In this document: positions 1-7,218 of the stretch, one piece after another
Layout: the number at the start of each line of letters is the position of its first letter
Position numbering within the stretch: position 1 is the stretch's first letter
From: CAZGKX01 sp964525945
GTDB taxonomy: Bacteria; Pseudomonadota; Gammaproteobacteria; Legionellales; Legionellaceae
Direction: 5' to 3'
Length of the DNA: 15,655 bases
Assembly: GCA_964525945.1 (NCBI GenBank)
Contig: CAZGKX010000059.1
Span: 1 to 15,655 of the forward strand
Notes under the pieces: model-generated
Told to the model about the DNA's origin: nothing
Databases searched by the model: none
The model's input: the letters and a program-made list of their open reading frames with translations, nothing else
Made by a program: the position numbers and the translations under genes

Positions 1-12
1 ATGTCACCTACC

Positions 13-52
13 AACGAAGCACAAAGGATTTGTGCTTCGTTATAGGCTTTTT
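13..52 (+). terminator. Terminator-like hairpin of an upstream gene
   Basis: A perfect 13-bp stem (13-25 paired with 29-41) closes a 3-base loop GGA. After a short ATAGGC gap it is followed by a T run at 48-52. The strong stem suggests an intrinsic terminator for a gene that ends left of the window. The T run starts six bases after the stem, so it is not a textbook case. Confidence 0.5.
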
Positions 53-100
53 CTTTATTCAAAAAAGGTTAATTCTTCGAGAAGAATCGAGAGGCCGCAC

Positions 101-1108
101 ATGTTAAAAATCATTGAAATCAATGCTGCAAGTGAGTATCAGCCTTTACGTTTGGAAAAAGGTAACGATGGGTTGTATCCTACGCCAACGATGCGTTGTG
201 GTGTTTTACCCTATTATCTTAAGGGTAATCAAATCATTTGGGGATGTGTAAAATCCGATCGAGTAGGACCTATAACTATTGCACCGCCAGCAGGAATTCA
301 AGATATTCTTATTGTAAAAAATGATCGATGTTTTTCTCTGGAAGTAGGGAAACCTTTGCCTCAATTAGAGGATGATTTTTTACAAGAATTTGTTGGAAAA
401 TATTTTAGAGATGATGTTTATCAACAGGTTATTGCTCGTTTTATTGAAAATGAATTTGAAATTTATATTCAAAATCCATTCGTAACGGCCATTCAGGAAA
501 CCTATGAAGAGCATGGTTTCGATTTGCGAAAAGATGTGGGCCGAGATCATCATTTATTAAATGCTTTATCACAGTTACCCATCCAAAATCTTTCTGGAGA
601 ACGGGGGGCGAATGCTCAATGTTTTTGGGTTGCTTCGTTGAACAGTACTCAGAGTATTGTGTTAAACGATACAAAAAAAATTGAAAATAAAATCAGGCGT
701 AACGTTGGTCGACAATTTTATGAACAAGGTTGTTGGGGAACTTTGGCTGAATTTAAATGCGCGCTGTTAGAAGAAAGAAAATTTTCTTTAGATTCGTCTA
801 TCCCTCCTCAAAAAATGGCTCTAATTAAAGGTGTATTGGAGGCTTATGAAGAAAATATCGAATTATTAGAGCGTATTGAGTTATTAATTAGAACGGATTT
901 GAAAAAATCAGCATTTTCATCAAACACATTATCCATATTTTCAGATCGATTGTTTAATCGCGAGTTAATTGAAGTCGGTCAAAACCATTCTGAATTAAAA
1001 AAAGGACTTGTATCGGGCCATTTTGTACCTGGATTTTTTGGATTAAAAAATCAAAGTGGTGATCCTATGGAATTAAGTGTAGGGAGACAATTTCGCGGGT
1101 ATTTTTAA
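101..1108 (+). CDS. Nudix-like hydrolase with an interrupted Nudix box
   Basis: This 335-residue protein is probably a Nudix-fold hydrolase acting on a nucleoside-diphosphate-linked substrate, which cannot be named. The Nudix helix is visible at residues 130-140 (AIQETYEEHGF), matching the R-E-x-x-E-E-x-G core with Gln in place of Arg. A PPAG segment at 62-65 fits the glycine that opens the Nudix box. In ordinary members about 14 residues separate that glycine from the Arg-Glu pair; here about 67 do, so a charged segment of roughly 50 residues seems to be inserted. The C-terminal half (about 190-335) has no motif I recognise. I chose the ATG at 101 because GAGAGG lies six bases upstream; an in-frame ATG at 32 sits inside the preceding hairpin and has no ribosome site. 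It stands alone, with a convergent neighbour. Family assignment is moderate; enzymatic activity is unproven because the Arg is missing. Confidence 0.7.
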   Translation: MLKIIEINAASEYQPLRLEKGNDGLYPTPTMRCGVLPYYLKGNQIIWGCVKSDRVGPITIAPPAGIQDILIVKNDRCFSLEVGKPLPQLEDDFLQEFVGKYFRDDVYQQVIARFIENEFEIYIQNPFVTAIQETYEEHGFDLRKDVGRDHHLLNALSQLPIQNLSGERGANAQCFWVASLNSTQSIVLNDTKKIENKIRRNVGRQFYEQGCWGTLAEFKCALLEERKFSLDSSIPPQKMALIKGVLEAYEENIELLERIELLIRTDLKKSAFSSNTLSIFSDRLFNRELIEVGQNHSELKKGLVSGHFVPGFFGLKNQSGDPMELSVGRQFRGYF

Positions 1109-1152
1109 AAGACCCCAAGATTCTTTTTCCCCTCGCCAGGCTAATTTTATTT

Positions 1153-1173
1153 TTCCCTATTCCCTATTCCCTA
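1153..1173. repeat. Three tandem copies of TTCCCTA
   Basis: The heptamer TTCCCTA occurs three times in a row. The block covers the last codons and stop of the minus-strand TrpR-like gene, so the final residues (Gly-Asn-Arg-Glu, stop) are encoded by the repeat. Because the unit is 7 bases, gain or loss of one copy would change the reading frame at the extreme C-terminus. Confidence 0.85.
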
Positions 1174-1459
1174 AACGCTCAGCGATTAACTCATAACCAC
1201 CACTCCCCATCGTTAAACAACGCGCAACACGAGTAATTGTTGTGACACTGACGCCAGTTTGCTCATGAATCGTTCGATAAGGTATCCCTTGCTGCAACAA
1301 TGGCACGACTTGCCATCGATCAGCCATGGACTCAAGCTCAGCGGGTGTGCACAAATCCGTAAAAAATGCTTTTGCTTCATCCTGGTCTTTAATAGCAGTA
1401 ATGGCTTGTATTAACTGAAGGAAGGCTTCTTTCTTAATCATTTGCTGTGGTTTCATCAT
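1157..1459 (-). CDS. YerC/YecD-family TrpR-like DNA-binding protein
   Basis: This is a 100-residue all-helical regulator of the Trp repressor superfamily, YerC/YecD type, expected to act as a cytoplasmic DNA-binding dimer. The helix-turn-helix lies at about residues 40-85: the segment TPAELESMADRW leads into IPYRTIHEQTGVSVTTITR, which is the typical recognition region, followed by the family's GSGGYEL tail. Length is normal for the family. The start may be either of two adjacent ATG codons (1459 or 1456); neither has a clear ribosome site. It is divergent from hisG, with back-to-back promoters. Family members often have no known ligand, so control of the his operon is inferred from position and from the dyad at the hisG promoter. 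The last residues are encoded by a heptamer repeat. I am confident about the family, less so about the target. Confidence 0.88.
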   Translation of the reverse strand: MMKPQQMIKKEAFLQLIQAITAIKDQDEAKAFFTDLCTPAELESMADRWQVVPLLQQGIPYRTIHEQTGVSVTTITRVARCLTMGSGGYELIAERLGNRE

Positions 1460-1479
1460 GTATTAGAGCAGTGGAACAT
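1456..1479 (-). other. Possible 7-codon leader ORF before the TrpR-like gene
   Basis: A short ORF (Met-Phe-His-Cys-Ser-Asn-Thr, stop) begins at or one base after the predicted transcription start. Its TGA overlaps the ATGATG that starts the TrpR-like gene. Translation would have to be leaderless. The downstream gene lacks a ribosome site, so termination-reinitiation coupling is conceivable. This could easily be chance. Confidence 0.2.
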
Positions 1480-1485
1480 TGTTGC

Positions 1486-1514
1486 ATTATGTCGAGGCAA
1501 ACTGAGCTCGTCAA
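1486..1514 (-). promoter_or_regulatory. Sigma70-type promoter of the TrpR-like gene
   Basis: Read on the minus strand, TTGACG (1509-1514) is followed after exactly 17 bp by CATAAT (1486-1491), a five-of-six match at each hexamer. The predicted start falls near 1479-1480, leaving about 20 bases of leader. Its -35 hexamer lies 20 bp from that of the divergent hisG promoter, and the two form an 8-bp inverted repeat (TCGTCAAC at 1508-1515, GTTGACGA at 1534-1541). Confidence 0.65.
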
Positions 1515-1534
1515 CCTTCCTCTAAATCAGCGAG

Positions 1535-1563
1535 TTGACGACGGGTATTCGTGTCGTTATAAT
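1535..1563 (+). promoter_or_regulatory. Sigma70-type promoter of the his operon
   Basis: TTGACG at 1535-1540 and a perfect TATAAT at 1558-1563 are separated by 17 bp, close to the sigma70 consensus. Transcription should start near 1570, giving a leader of about 26 bases before hisG. That is too short for a leader peptide with a His codon run and attenuator hairpins, so control would have to act at initiation. Confidence 0.75.
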
Positions 1564-1582
1564 GTATTAACGTACTATAACG
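1555..1582 (+). promoter_or_regulatory. Candidate operator dyad over the hisG -10 and start site
   Basis: A 28-bp imperfect palindrome centred between 1568 and 1569 has 7-bp arms, CGTTATA (1555-1561) and TATAACG (1576-1582), around a central TTAA (1567-1570), with one further matching pair at 1563/1574. The left arm overlaps the -10 hexamer and the right arm lies just past the expected start, so a bound protein would block RNA polymerase. The adjacent TrpR-family protein is the obvious candidate; a central TTAA also occurs in the E. coli trp operator, although the flanking half-sites differ. Binding is inferred. Confidence 0.5.
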
Positions 1583-1595
1583 TTGATTCATTATC

Positions 1596-2477
1596 ATGAG
1601 AACCAGATTACGTTTGGCATTGCAAAAAAAAGGTCGATTATCGCAAGAAGCAATCTCGCTTTTGCAAAAAAGTGGGCTGCAATTTCGGATTAAAGAGAAT
1701 GCGCTATTGACGCATGTAGAAAATTTTCCCATCGATCTGTTATTTGTTCGGGATGATGATATTCCAACGTTAGTTTTTGATGGTTTGTGTGATGGCGGTA
1801 TTGTGGGCGAGAACGTATTATTTGAAGCGGCACTTCGTTCACCACATGCAGAGTATCGTACTGTTTTACCGCTAAATCGTTGTTGTTGTCGTTTATCAAT
1901 TGCTATACCTGAATCATTCGATTATCAAGGTATAAACAGCTTAAATGGAAAACGAATTGCAACCAGCTACCCCTTATTATTACAGCAATATTTAAATAAA
2001 AATAACATCTGCGCTGAACCTTTGATTTTATCGGGTTCTGTTGAAGTGGCGCCTCGAATGGGTATGGCCGATGCGATTTGTGATTTGGTGTCGAGCGGTC
2101 AAACATTGGAAGATAATAAATTAATTGCCGTTGAGACCATTCTTGAAAGCCAAGCGACTTTGATTCAAGCGTCCTATGCAATGAGTGATGGTTATTTAGA
2201 TTTATTTAATATGTTAGCACGCCGTATTCAAGCGGTTCTTCATGCGGTTGAACGCAAATATATCGTTTTTCATGCGCCAAAAGAAGCGCTCATTCGTATA
2301 TGTGAGCAATTGCCTGGCGCGGAATCCCCAACCATTTTGCCCATGCCAGCTTATCCTGACAAAGTGGCGGTCCATGTCGTCTCCAGCGAAGGTGTTTTCT
2401 GGAATACGTTAGAGTCTATTCAATCCTTAGGCGCCAGTTCTATTTCGGTTTTGCCGATTGAGAAAATATTGGAGTAA
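1596..2477 (+). CDS. hisG: ATP phosphoribosyltransferase, long form
   Basis: HisG catalyses the first step of histidine synthesis, joining ATP and PRPP to give phosphoribosyl-ATP in the cytoplasm. At 293 residues it is the long, homohexameric form. Residues 1 to about 215 form the two-lobed catalytic part (start LRLALQKKGRLS, then the segment SGSVEVAPRMGMADAICDLV near 147-166, which holds the PRPP-contacting loop). The last roughly 75 residues form the ACT-like domain that in this class binds histidine for feedback inhibition. No separate HisZ is needed. The ATG at 1596 is used because a TGA closes the frame at 1584; there is no obvious ribosome site in the short leader. It is the first gene of the operon, with 3 bases between its stop and hisD. 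Control is expected from the promoter dyad and from feedback inhibition. Confidence 0.96.
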   Translation: MRTRLRLALQKKGRLSQEAISLLQKSGLQFRIKENALLTHVENFPIDLLFVRDDDIPTLVFDGLCDGGIVGENVLFEAALRSPHAEYRTVLPLNRCCCRLSIAIPESFDYQGINSLNGKRIATSYPLLLQQYLNKNNICAEPLILSGSVEVAPRMGMADAICDLVSSGQTLEDNKLIAVETILESQATLIQASYAMSDGYLDLFNMLARRIQAVLHAVERKYIVFHAPKEALIRICEQLPGAESPTILPMPAYPDKVAVHVVSSEGVFWNTLESIQSLGASSISVLPIEKILE

Positions 2478-2480
2478 ATC

Positions 2481-3797
2481 ATGTTATCTATTTTCAAGTG
2501 GTCAAATTTATCCGTAAGTGAGCAAGAACAGCGATTAAAAAGAGCTGTTCAAAAAAATCCACCCGCCGATATCGTTACCAACATTATTGCCCATGTGAAA
2601 GAAGAAGGTGATCAAGCATTACTGCAATATAGTCGTGAATTGGATGGTGTCGATTTATCAGAATTCATTGTTTCAAAACAGTGTATTGATCAAGCAAAAA
2701 TCAGTGAAACGGCAATGGCTGCCATAAAATCGGCTATAGAAACCATTGCAACCTTTCACCGAGCCGCCATGCCTCAACCGATTAAAATTGTCACGGCAAA
2801 CGGGATTTCTATTGAGCGATTATATCGTCCTGTGGATAGGGTGGGTTTATATATACCGGGTGGAAATAATACGCCTTTAATTTCATCCGTATTAATGCAA
2901 GCGATTCCCGCCTTGGTTGCAGGCTGCCCCACGCGAGTATTGTGCACACCCCCTAATTCTCGTGGTGAAATTGATCCACACTTATTGGTTGCTGCACGGT
3001 TATGCCAAATTGAAACCATTTATTTAATAGGTGGTGCACAGGCTATTGCCGCAATGGCTTATGGGACAGAACGTGTGATCAAAGTGGACAAAATTTTTGG
3101 TCCTGGTAACGCGTATGTTACGGAAGCGAAGGTCCAAGTATCCATTGATCCGCAAGGTGCGGCCATTGATATGCCGGCCGGACCATCCGAAGTGCTTATC
3201 ATTGCTGATGAGCATGCAAATCCCGATTACGTTGCTGCCGATTTATTGGCGCAAGCTGAACATGGTGTTGATTCACAAGTCCTTTTGCTGTGCGAAACAA
3301 AAGCGTTTGCCGATTTAGTGAACACTGCGATTGCAAAACAAATACAAACATTAACACGATCTGAAATGATCAATCAATCACTACAACACGGTAGTATTTT
3401 ACTGTGCGCCTCACGTGCCGAAATGATAACAATTGTCAACAGATATGCGCCAGAACATCTGATTATTAACTGCATTGATGCGGCGGGTTGGGTTGATGGT
3501 ATTAACAACGCGGGCACTATTTTTTTAGGACCTTATTCTGCTGAAACAATGGGTGATTATGTGACGGGTGGCAATCATGTGTTACCCACCAATGGTTACG
3601 CACGAACACACAGTGGTCTGTCCACGAATGATTTTTTAAAAGGGATCAATGTGCAAACTGTCACGAAAGATGGCATGAAAACATGGGGGGGTGCTGCAGA
3701 TACTTTGGCGATGATGGAAGGGCTAGACGCTCACGCCAATGCAGTTCGTTTAAGACTTAATGCATTGGAGGAAAGTGAATGTCTATTGGCCAATTGA
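2481..3797 (+). CDS. hisD: Histidinol dehydrogenase
   Basis: HisD is the zinc- and NAD-dependent enzyme for the last two steps, oxidising L-histidinol through histidinal to L-histidine. Length is 438 residues, normal for the family. Visible motifs are GLYIPGG (122-128), the signature around KVDKIFGPGNAYVTEAK (201-217), and AAIDMPAGPSEVL (227-239). Catalytic and zinc residues by alignment with the E. coli enzyme are Gln258, His261, Glu325-His326 in APEHL, Asp359 in MGDY, and His418; all are present. GGAG near the end of hisG serves as ribosome site for the ATG at 2481. Its 3' end overlaps hisC by 19 bases, indicating translational coupling. It appears intact. Confidence 0.97.
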   Translation: MLSIFKWSNLSVSEQEQRLKRAVQKNPPADIVTNIIAHVKEEGDQALLQYSRELDGVDLSEFIVSKQCIDQAKISETAMAAIKSAIETIATFHRAAMPQPIKIVTANGISIERLYRPVDRVGLYIPGGNNTPLISSVLMQAIPALVAGCPTRVLCTPPNSRGEIDPHLLVAARLCQIETIYLIGGAQAIAAMAYGTERVIKVDKIFGPGNAYVTEAKVQVSIDPQGAAIDMPAGPSEVLIIADEHANPDYVAADLLAQAEHGVDSQVLLLCETKAFADLVNTAIAKQIQTLTRSEMINQSLQHGSILLCASRAEMITIVNRYAPEHLIINCIDAAGWVDGINNAGTIFLGPYSAETMGDYVTGGNHVLPTNGYARTHSGLSTNDFLKGINVQTVTKDGMKTWGGAADTLAMMEGLDAHANAVRLRLNALEESECLLAN

Positions 3798-4844
3798 TCC
3801 ATTTAGCAAGACAAGATCTCCTTAAGCTTGTTCCTTACAGCTCCGCGCGCATGGAAAATAACGCAATAGGTATTCATTTGGATGCGAATGAAAATCCATT
3901 TGGGTCTGAATGTGGTTTTAATCGTTATCCTGATCCGCAACCAGCTCGTTTGCGTCAAAAATTAGCGAATCTTTATGGTGTGAGTGATTCACAACTCTTA
4001 ATGACTCGTGGCAGTGATGAAGCGATTGATTTGCTGATACGAGCATTTTGTCAGGCGAATACCGATGGGGTTTTAATTACGCCACCGACGTATGGAATGT
4101 ATGCGGTATCGGCAAGTATCCAGGGTGCATTTATTAAATCGGTTCCTTTGTCTCAAGGATTTGTTTTAGATGAAGATACACTTATCAAGCAATGGCAACN
4201 NNNNNNNNNAACCGAACATAAAATTGATTTTTTTATGCTCTCCTAATAATCCAACAGGCAACATCCTTGAGCTGGATGCTGTTTTAAGATTGTGTGCGTA
4301 TTTTCGTGATAAAGCAATGATCATTATTGATGAAGCTTATATTGAATTTTCAAGCAGTCAAAGCCTGACGAGATTTTTGGATCAGTTTCCTAATCTTGTT
4401 GTTTTACGTACCTTATCAAAGGCCTATGGTTTGGCCGGGGTACGCTGTGGGAGTGTGTTAGCTCACTCTGAATGGATTACTTTATTAAGAAAAATTATGG
4501 CGCCTTATCCAATTCCAGCGCCTGTGTTACACGTGGTATCCGATGCCTTATCGGATGCCAATGTTGAACGAACAAAAGCCCAGATTCATGTGATTCAAGA
4601 ACAACGCGAACAATTACGTGTCTTTTTACAAAATCACGCTTCGGTGAAACATGTTTATGCCAGTGAAGCGAATTTTTTATTAGTGGCTGTGGATTTGCCC
4701 ATGCGATGGATGAAGGTATGTCTTGAGCACGGTATTGTGATCCGCGATCGAAGCAGTCTGCCAGGGCTTAGCGATTGTGTACGAATTACTATTGGGACGC
4801 CCAAAGAAAACCAAACGTTACAAGAGGTACTTAAGCATGTCTAA
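3779..4844 (+). CDS. hisC: Histidinol-phosphate aminotransferase, interrupted by an assembly gap
   Basis: HisC is a PLP enzyme that transfers an amino group from glutamate to imidazole acetol phosphate, giving L-histidinol phosphate. The first part (3779-4199, 140 codons) shows LDANENPFG (34-42), the RGSDEAID cofactor loop, and PPTYGMY. The second part (4209-4844) shows CSPNNPTGN, IIDEAYIEF, the cofactor lysine in TLSKAYGLAG (codon 4419-4421), and the substrate-phosphate Arg in RITIGTP. The two parts lie in different frames only because the unknown stretch is written as 10 N. A true gap whose length is a multiple of three (9 or 12 bases, for example) restores the frame and gives about 353-354 residues, close to the 356 of E. 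coli. GGAGGA at 3767-3772 is the ribosome site. The gene overlaps hisD by 19 bases and hisB by 8. I regard it as functional. Confidence 0.93.
4200..4209. other. Assembly gap of 10 N
   Basis: Ten undetermined bases fall within hisC between the codons for Trp-Gln and Pro-Asn-Ile-Lys. The number is most likely a placeholder, since the reading frame requires a length divisible by three. Confidence 0.95.
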
Positions 4845-5901
4845 ACAAAAAATTCTATTTATTGACAGGGATGGCACGCTGATTGAGGAGCCGCATGATT
4901 ATCAAGTCGATGATTTGGCCAAGATCCGTTTAATGCCTTTCGTCATTCCTGCTTTGAGCGCATTGATAAAATCCGGTTTTTATTTGGTCATGGTCACCAA
5001 TCAGGATGGTTTAGGCACGTCAAGCTTTCCAAAAGATGATTTTCAACAAAGCCATGATTTTATTTTGGCACTTTTTGCCTCTCAAGGCATTATTTTTGAG
5101 GATATTTTAATATGTCCCCATAGAGTAGAAGACAATTGCCTTTGTCGTAAACCAAAAACGGCTTTAGTAGAGGTATTTTTACAACAAAGCGAGATCGATT
5201 GTGAACGCAGTTGGGTTATTGGTGATCGTGACACGGATAGATTACTCGCCGAAGCTCTAGGTCTTGCCTATTTACCCATTGCTAAGAACCATGACTGGGC
5301 CGTGGTTGCTGATACTATTTTAAATCAAACACGCAAAGCAAGCGTGAATCGTTGTACAAAAGAAACTGAAATTCAATTAAGTGTCACGTTAGACTCTGCT
5401 GAAGAAAGCATGATTCATACGCCCATTGATTTTTTTAGCCATATGTTAGAGCAAGTTGCACGTCACGGTGGATTTCAGATGATCCTTAACGCGACGGGTG
5501 ATGTAAACGTAGATGATCATCATTTAATTGAAGATACGGCCATAGCCTTGGGTGATGCTTTAAAGAAAGCCTTAGGTGATAAATGGGGAATCAATCGATA
5601 CGGTTTTACGTTGCCGATGGATGAAGCACTGGCCACTGTGGCGATTGATCTCTCTGGGCGTCCTTTTTGTGTATTTGATGGTCACTTTACACGAGAATTT
5701 GTAGGCGGCATGGCGACAGAAATGGTGTCTCATTTTTTTCAATCGCTTAGCACCGGTTTAGGGGCCACGATTCACGTCAAAGTAGCGGGGAAAAACCATC
5801 ATCACATGATCGAGGCGTGCTTTAAAGCATTAGGACGGGCGCTGAATCAAGCGATAACAAAAACGAGTCAAAGCTTACCTTCCACGAAGGGGATTTTATG
5901 A
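4837..5901 (+). CDS. hisB: Bifunctional histidinol-phosphatase / imidazoleglycerol-phosphate dehydratase
   Basis: This 354-residue fusion performs two separate steps: dehydration of imidazole glycerol phosphate and dephosphorylation of histidinol phosphate. Residues 1 to about 165 form the HAD phosphatase, with nucleophile Asp10 and acid-base Asp12 in FIDRDGTL, the zinc loop Cys93, His95, Cys101 and Cys103, and GDRDTD at 129-134. Residues about 168-354 form the dehydratase with its His/Glu metal motifs: FFSHMLEQ (199-206), DDHHLIEDTAIALG (226-239) and GKNHHHMIEA (318-327). The ATG at 4837 is preceded by AGAGG at 4823-4827 and matches the E. coli N-terminus; an in-frame ATG at 4777 lies inside hisC and is unlikely. 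It overlaps hisC by 8 bases and hisH by 4 (ATGA). All key residues are present. Confidence 0.96.
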   Translation: MSKQKILFIDRDGTLIEEPHDYQVDDLAKIRLMPFVIPALSALIKSGFYLVMVTNQDGLGTSSFPKDDFQQSHDFILALFASQGIIFEDILICPHRVEDNCLCRKPKTALVEVFLQQSEIDCERSWVIGDRDTDRLLAEALGLAYLPIAKNHDWAVVADTILNQTRKASVNRCTKETEIQLSVTLDSAEESMIHTPIDFFSHMLEQVARHGGFQMILNATGDVNVDDHHLIEDTAIALGDALKKALGDKWGINRYGFTLPMDEALATVAIDLSGRPFCVFDGHFTREFVGGMATEMVSHFFQSLSTGLGATIHVKVAGKNHHHMIEACFKALGRALNQAITKTSQSLPSTKGIL

Positions 5902-6487
5902 TAGCGATCATTGATGTAACCGGCAATAATTTAACCTCTCTGGTTAACGCGATTCATCGTCTTGGTTTTGATTGTGTGTTAACCCACTCGCCTGAGCAAA
6001 TTAGCCATGCAAGCCATGTGATTTTGCCGGGTGTGGGTTCAGCGCCCATGGCCATGCAAGCGTTGCAAGAGCATCAATTGGTCCCCTTAATTCAGCAGTT
6101 ACAGCAGCCTTTGCTGGGTATCTGCCTTGGTATGCAATTATTGTTTGAGCACAGTGAAGAAGGCGGTGTGGATGGCTTGGGCTTGATCAAAGGCAATGTG
6201 CAACAGCTTCCTGCGATGACAGGATTTCCTGTCCCTCACATGGGATGGAACCGCTTGTATTGGTGCCAGGAGTCTGTCTTGCAGAAGGGATTGGGTGAAT
6301 CAGACCATGTGTATTTTGTCCATGGATTTGCAGTGAAGTGCAATGAATACACCGTCGCAAGCTGTCAATACATTTTAGTGCGATTGTTCAGAAAAATAAT
6401 ATTTATGGTATGCAGTTTCATCCAGAGAAATCAGCAACAACAGGTTTGAAACTATTAAATAATTTTTTAATGCTGGAGGATGCATGA
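5898..6487 (+). pseudogene. hisH: Imidazole glycerol phosphate synthase glutaminase subunit, frameshifted
   Basis: HisH is the glutamine amidotransferase that supplies ammonia to HisF. The frame from 5898 is normal up to Tyr158: it has PGVGSAP (44-50), nucleophile Cys76 in GICLGMQ and PHMGWN (113-118). After codon 6369-6371 it reads into unrelated sequence and stops at 6447-6449 (183 residues). From 6371 another frame continues the family: HFSAIVQKNN, then GMQFHPEKSATTG with the catalytic His (6419-6421) and Glu (6425-6427), ending in TGA at 6485-6487. The family has Gly-Glu between the Tyr and this point, so the change fits loss of 7 bases. Restoring 7 gives 198 residues (E. coli 196). The recovered stop overlaps the hisA ATG as ATGA. 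As written the product lacks two of three triad residues. Either a recent mutation or an assembly error is possible. Ribosome site: AAGGGGA, 5887-5893. Confidence 0.9.
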
Positions 6488-7218
6488 TCATTATACCTGC
6501 CATTGATTTACAAAATGGCCAATGCGTTCGATTAAAACAAGGGCAATTTGATCGTGTGACTTTTTATCAAACACCACCCCGTGAACTTGCTAAACATTAT
6601 GCCGATTTAGGTGCTACGCGTTTGCATATCGTTGATTTGGATGGTGCTAAACAGGGTGAAATTCAACAGCTCGAACTTATTAAATCGATGCAATCTGCAG
6701 CACCACCCATTCAAGTCGGTGGCGGAATCCGAACCATTGCGACAGCACATGCTTGTGTGGCGGCAGGGCTTTCTACTTTGGTCATTGGTAGTCTTGCCAT
6801 TAGTGATCCTGCTTATACGTTACAACTGATCACAGACGTTCATGCAACTAATGTTGTCTTGGCTCTGGATGTTCACATCAAGGATAGCATTCCAACTCCT
6901 GCAATTCATGGCTGGCAAACTGCGACCGAGTGTAATGCGTGGGATATTGTGCAATTTTATCAAGACGCAGGTGTTACAACAGTCTTATGCACCGACATCG
7001 CTCAAGACGGTATGATGAAAGGACCTAACTTTAAATTATATGAAGAAGCTATCCGTCGATTTCCAAAGATAGCCTGGCAAGCATCAGGTGGGATAAGGGA
7101 CATCCATGATATAAAAATTTTAGCAGAATTAGGCGTATCAGCGGTTATTTTGGGCCGTATTTTGTACGAATCTGATTTCGATTTATCCATGTGTTTACAG
7201 GAGTTTTCGTCATGTTAG
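6484..7218 (+). CDS. hisA: Phosphoribosylformimino-AICAR-phosphate isomerase (ProFAR isomerase)
   Basis: HisA opens the ribose of ProFAR by an Amadori rearrangement to give PRFAR, the substrate of HisHF. The 244-residue protein is a single (beta-alpha)8 barrel. Catalytic Asp8 is in AIDLQNG and Asp129 in LALDVH; Trp144 and the Thr170-Asp171 pair in CTDIAQDG are also in place. Phosphate-binding glycines appear in QVGGGIRT (77-84) and SGGIRD (201-206). The ribosome site is GGAGG at 6475-6479. The ATG overlaps the ancestral hisH stop, but with the present hisH frameshift translation ends 34 bases short of it, which may weaken coupling. It overlaps hisF by 7 bases. Otherwise intact. Confidence 0.96.
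   Translation: MIIIPAIDLQNGQCVRLKQGQFDRVTFYQTPPRELAKHYADLGATRLHIVDLDGAKQGEIQQLELIKSMQSAAPPIQVGGGIRTIATAHACVAAGLSTLVIGSLAISDPAYTLQLITDVHATNVVLALDVHIKDSIPTPAIHGWQTATECNAWDIVQFYQDAGVTTVLCTDIAQDGMMKGPNFKLYEEAIRRFPKIAWQASGGIRDIHDIKILAELGVSAVILGRILYESDFDLSMCLQEFSSC

Noticed and set aside
73..86. TTCTTC-GA-GAAGAA inverted repeat before the Nudix-like gene
   Set aside because: Short, with a two-base loop, and probably too small to be meaningful; noted only as a possible minor site.
1106..1121. Terminator after the Nudix-like gene
   Set aside because: The AAAAGA/TCTTTT pairing is only six AT-rich base pairs and too weak to call.
1555..1582. Classical trp operator
   Set aside because: The centre TTAA matches, but the flanking CTAG half-site bases of the E. 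coli trp operator are absent, so it is listed only as a generic dyad.
2774..3318. Open frames on either strand inside hisD
   Set aside because: They overlap a fully conserved gene, lack ribosome sites and have no family features; they are shadows of hisD. The same holds for similar frames inside hisG, hisA, hisF, purH and ybaL.
3779..4844. hisC as a true pseudogene
   Set aside because: The frame change coincides exactly with the N run, whose length is arbitrary; both halves are otherwise perfect.
6360..6390. Programmed ribosomal frameshift in hisH
   Set aside because: There is no slippery heptamer or following structure at the switch point, and two whole residues are missing relative to the family, which a ribosomal shift would not explain.
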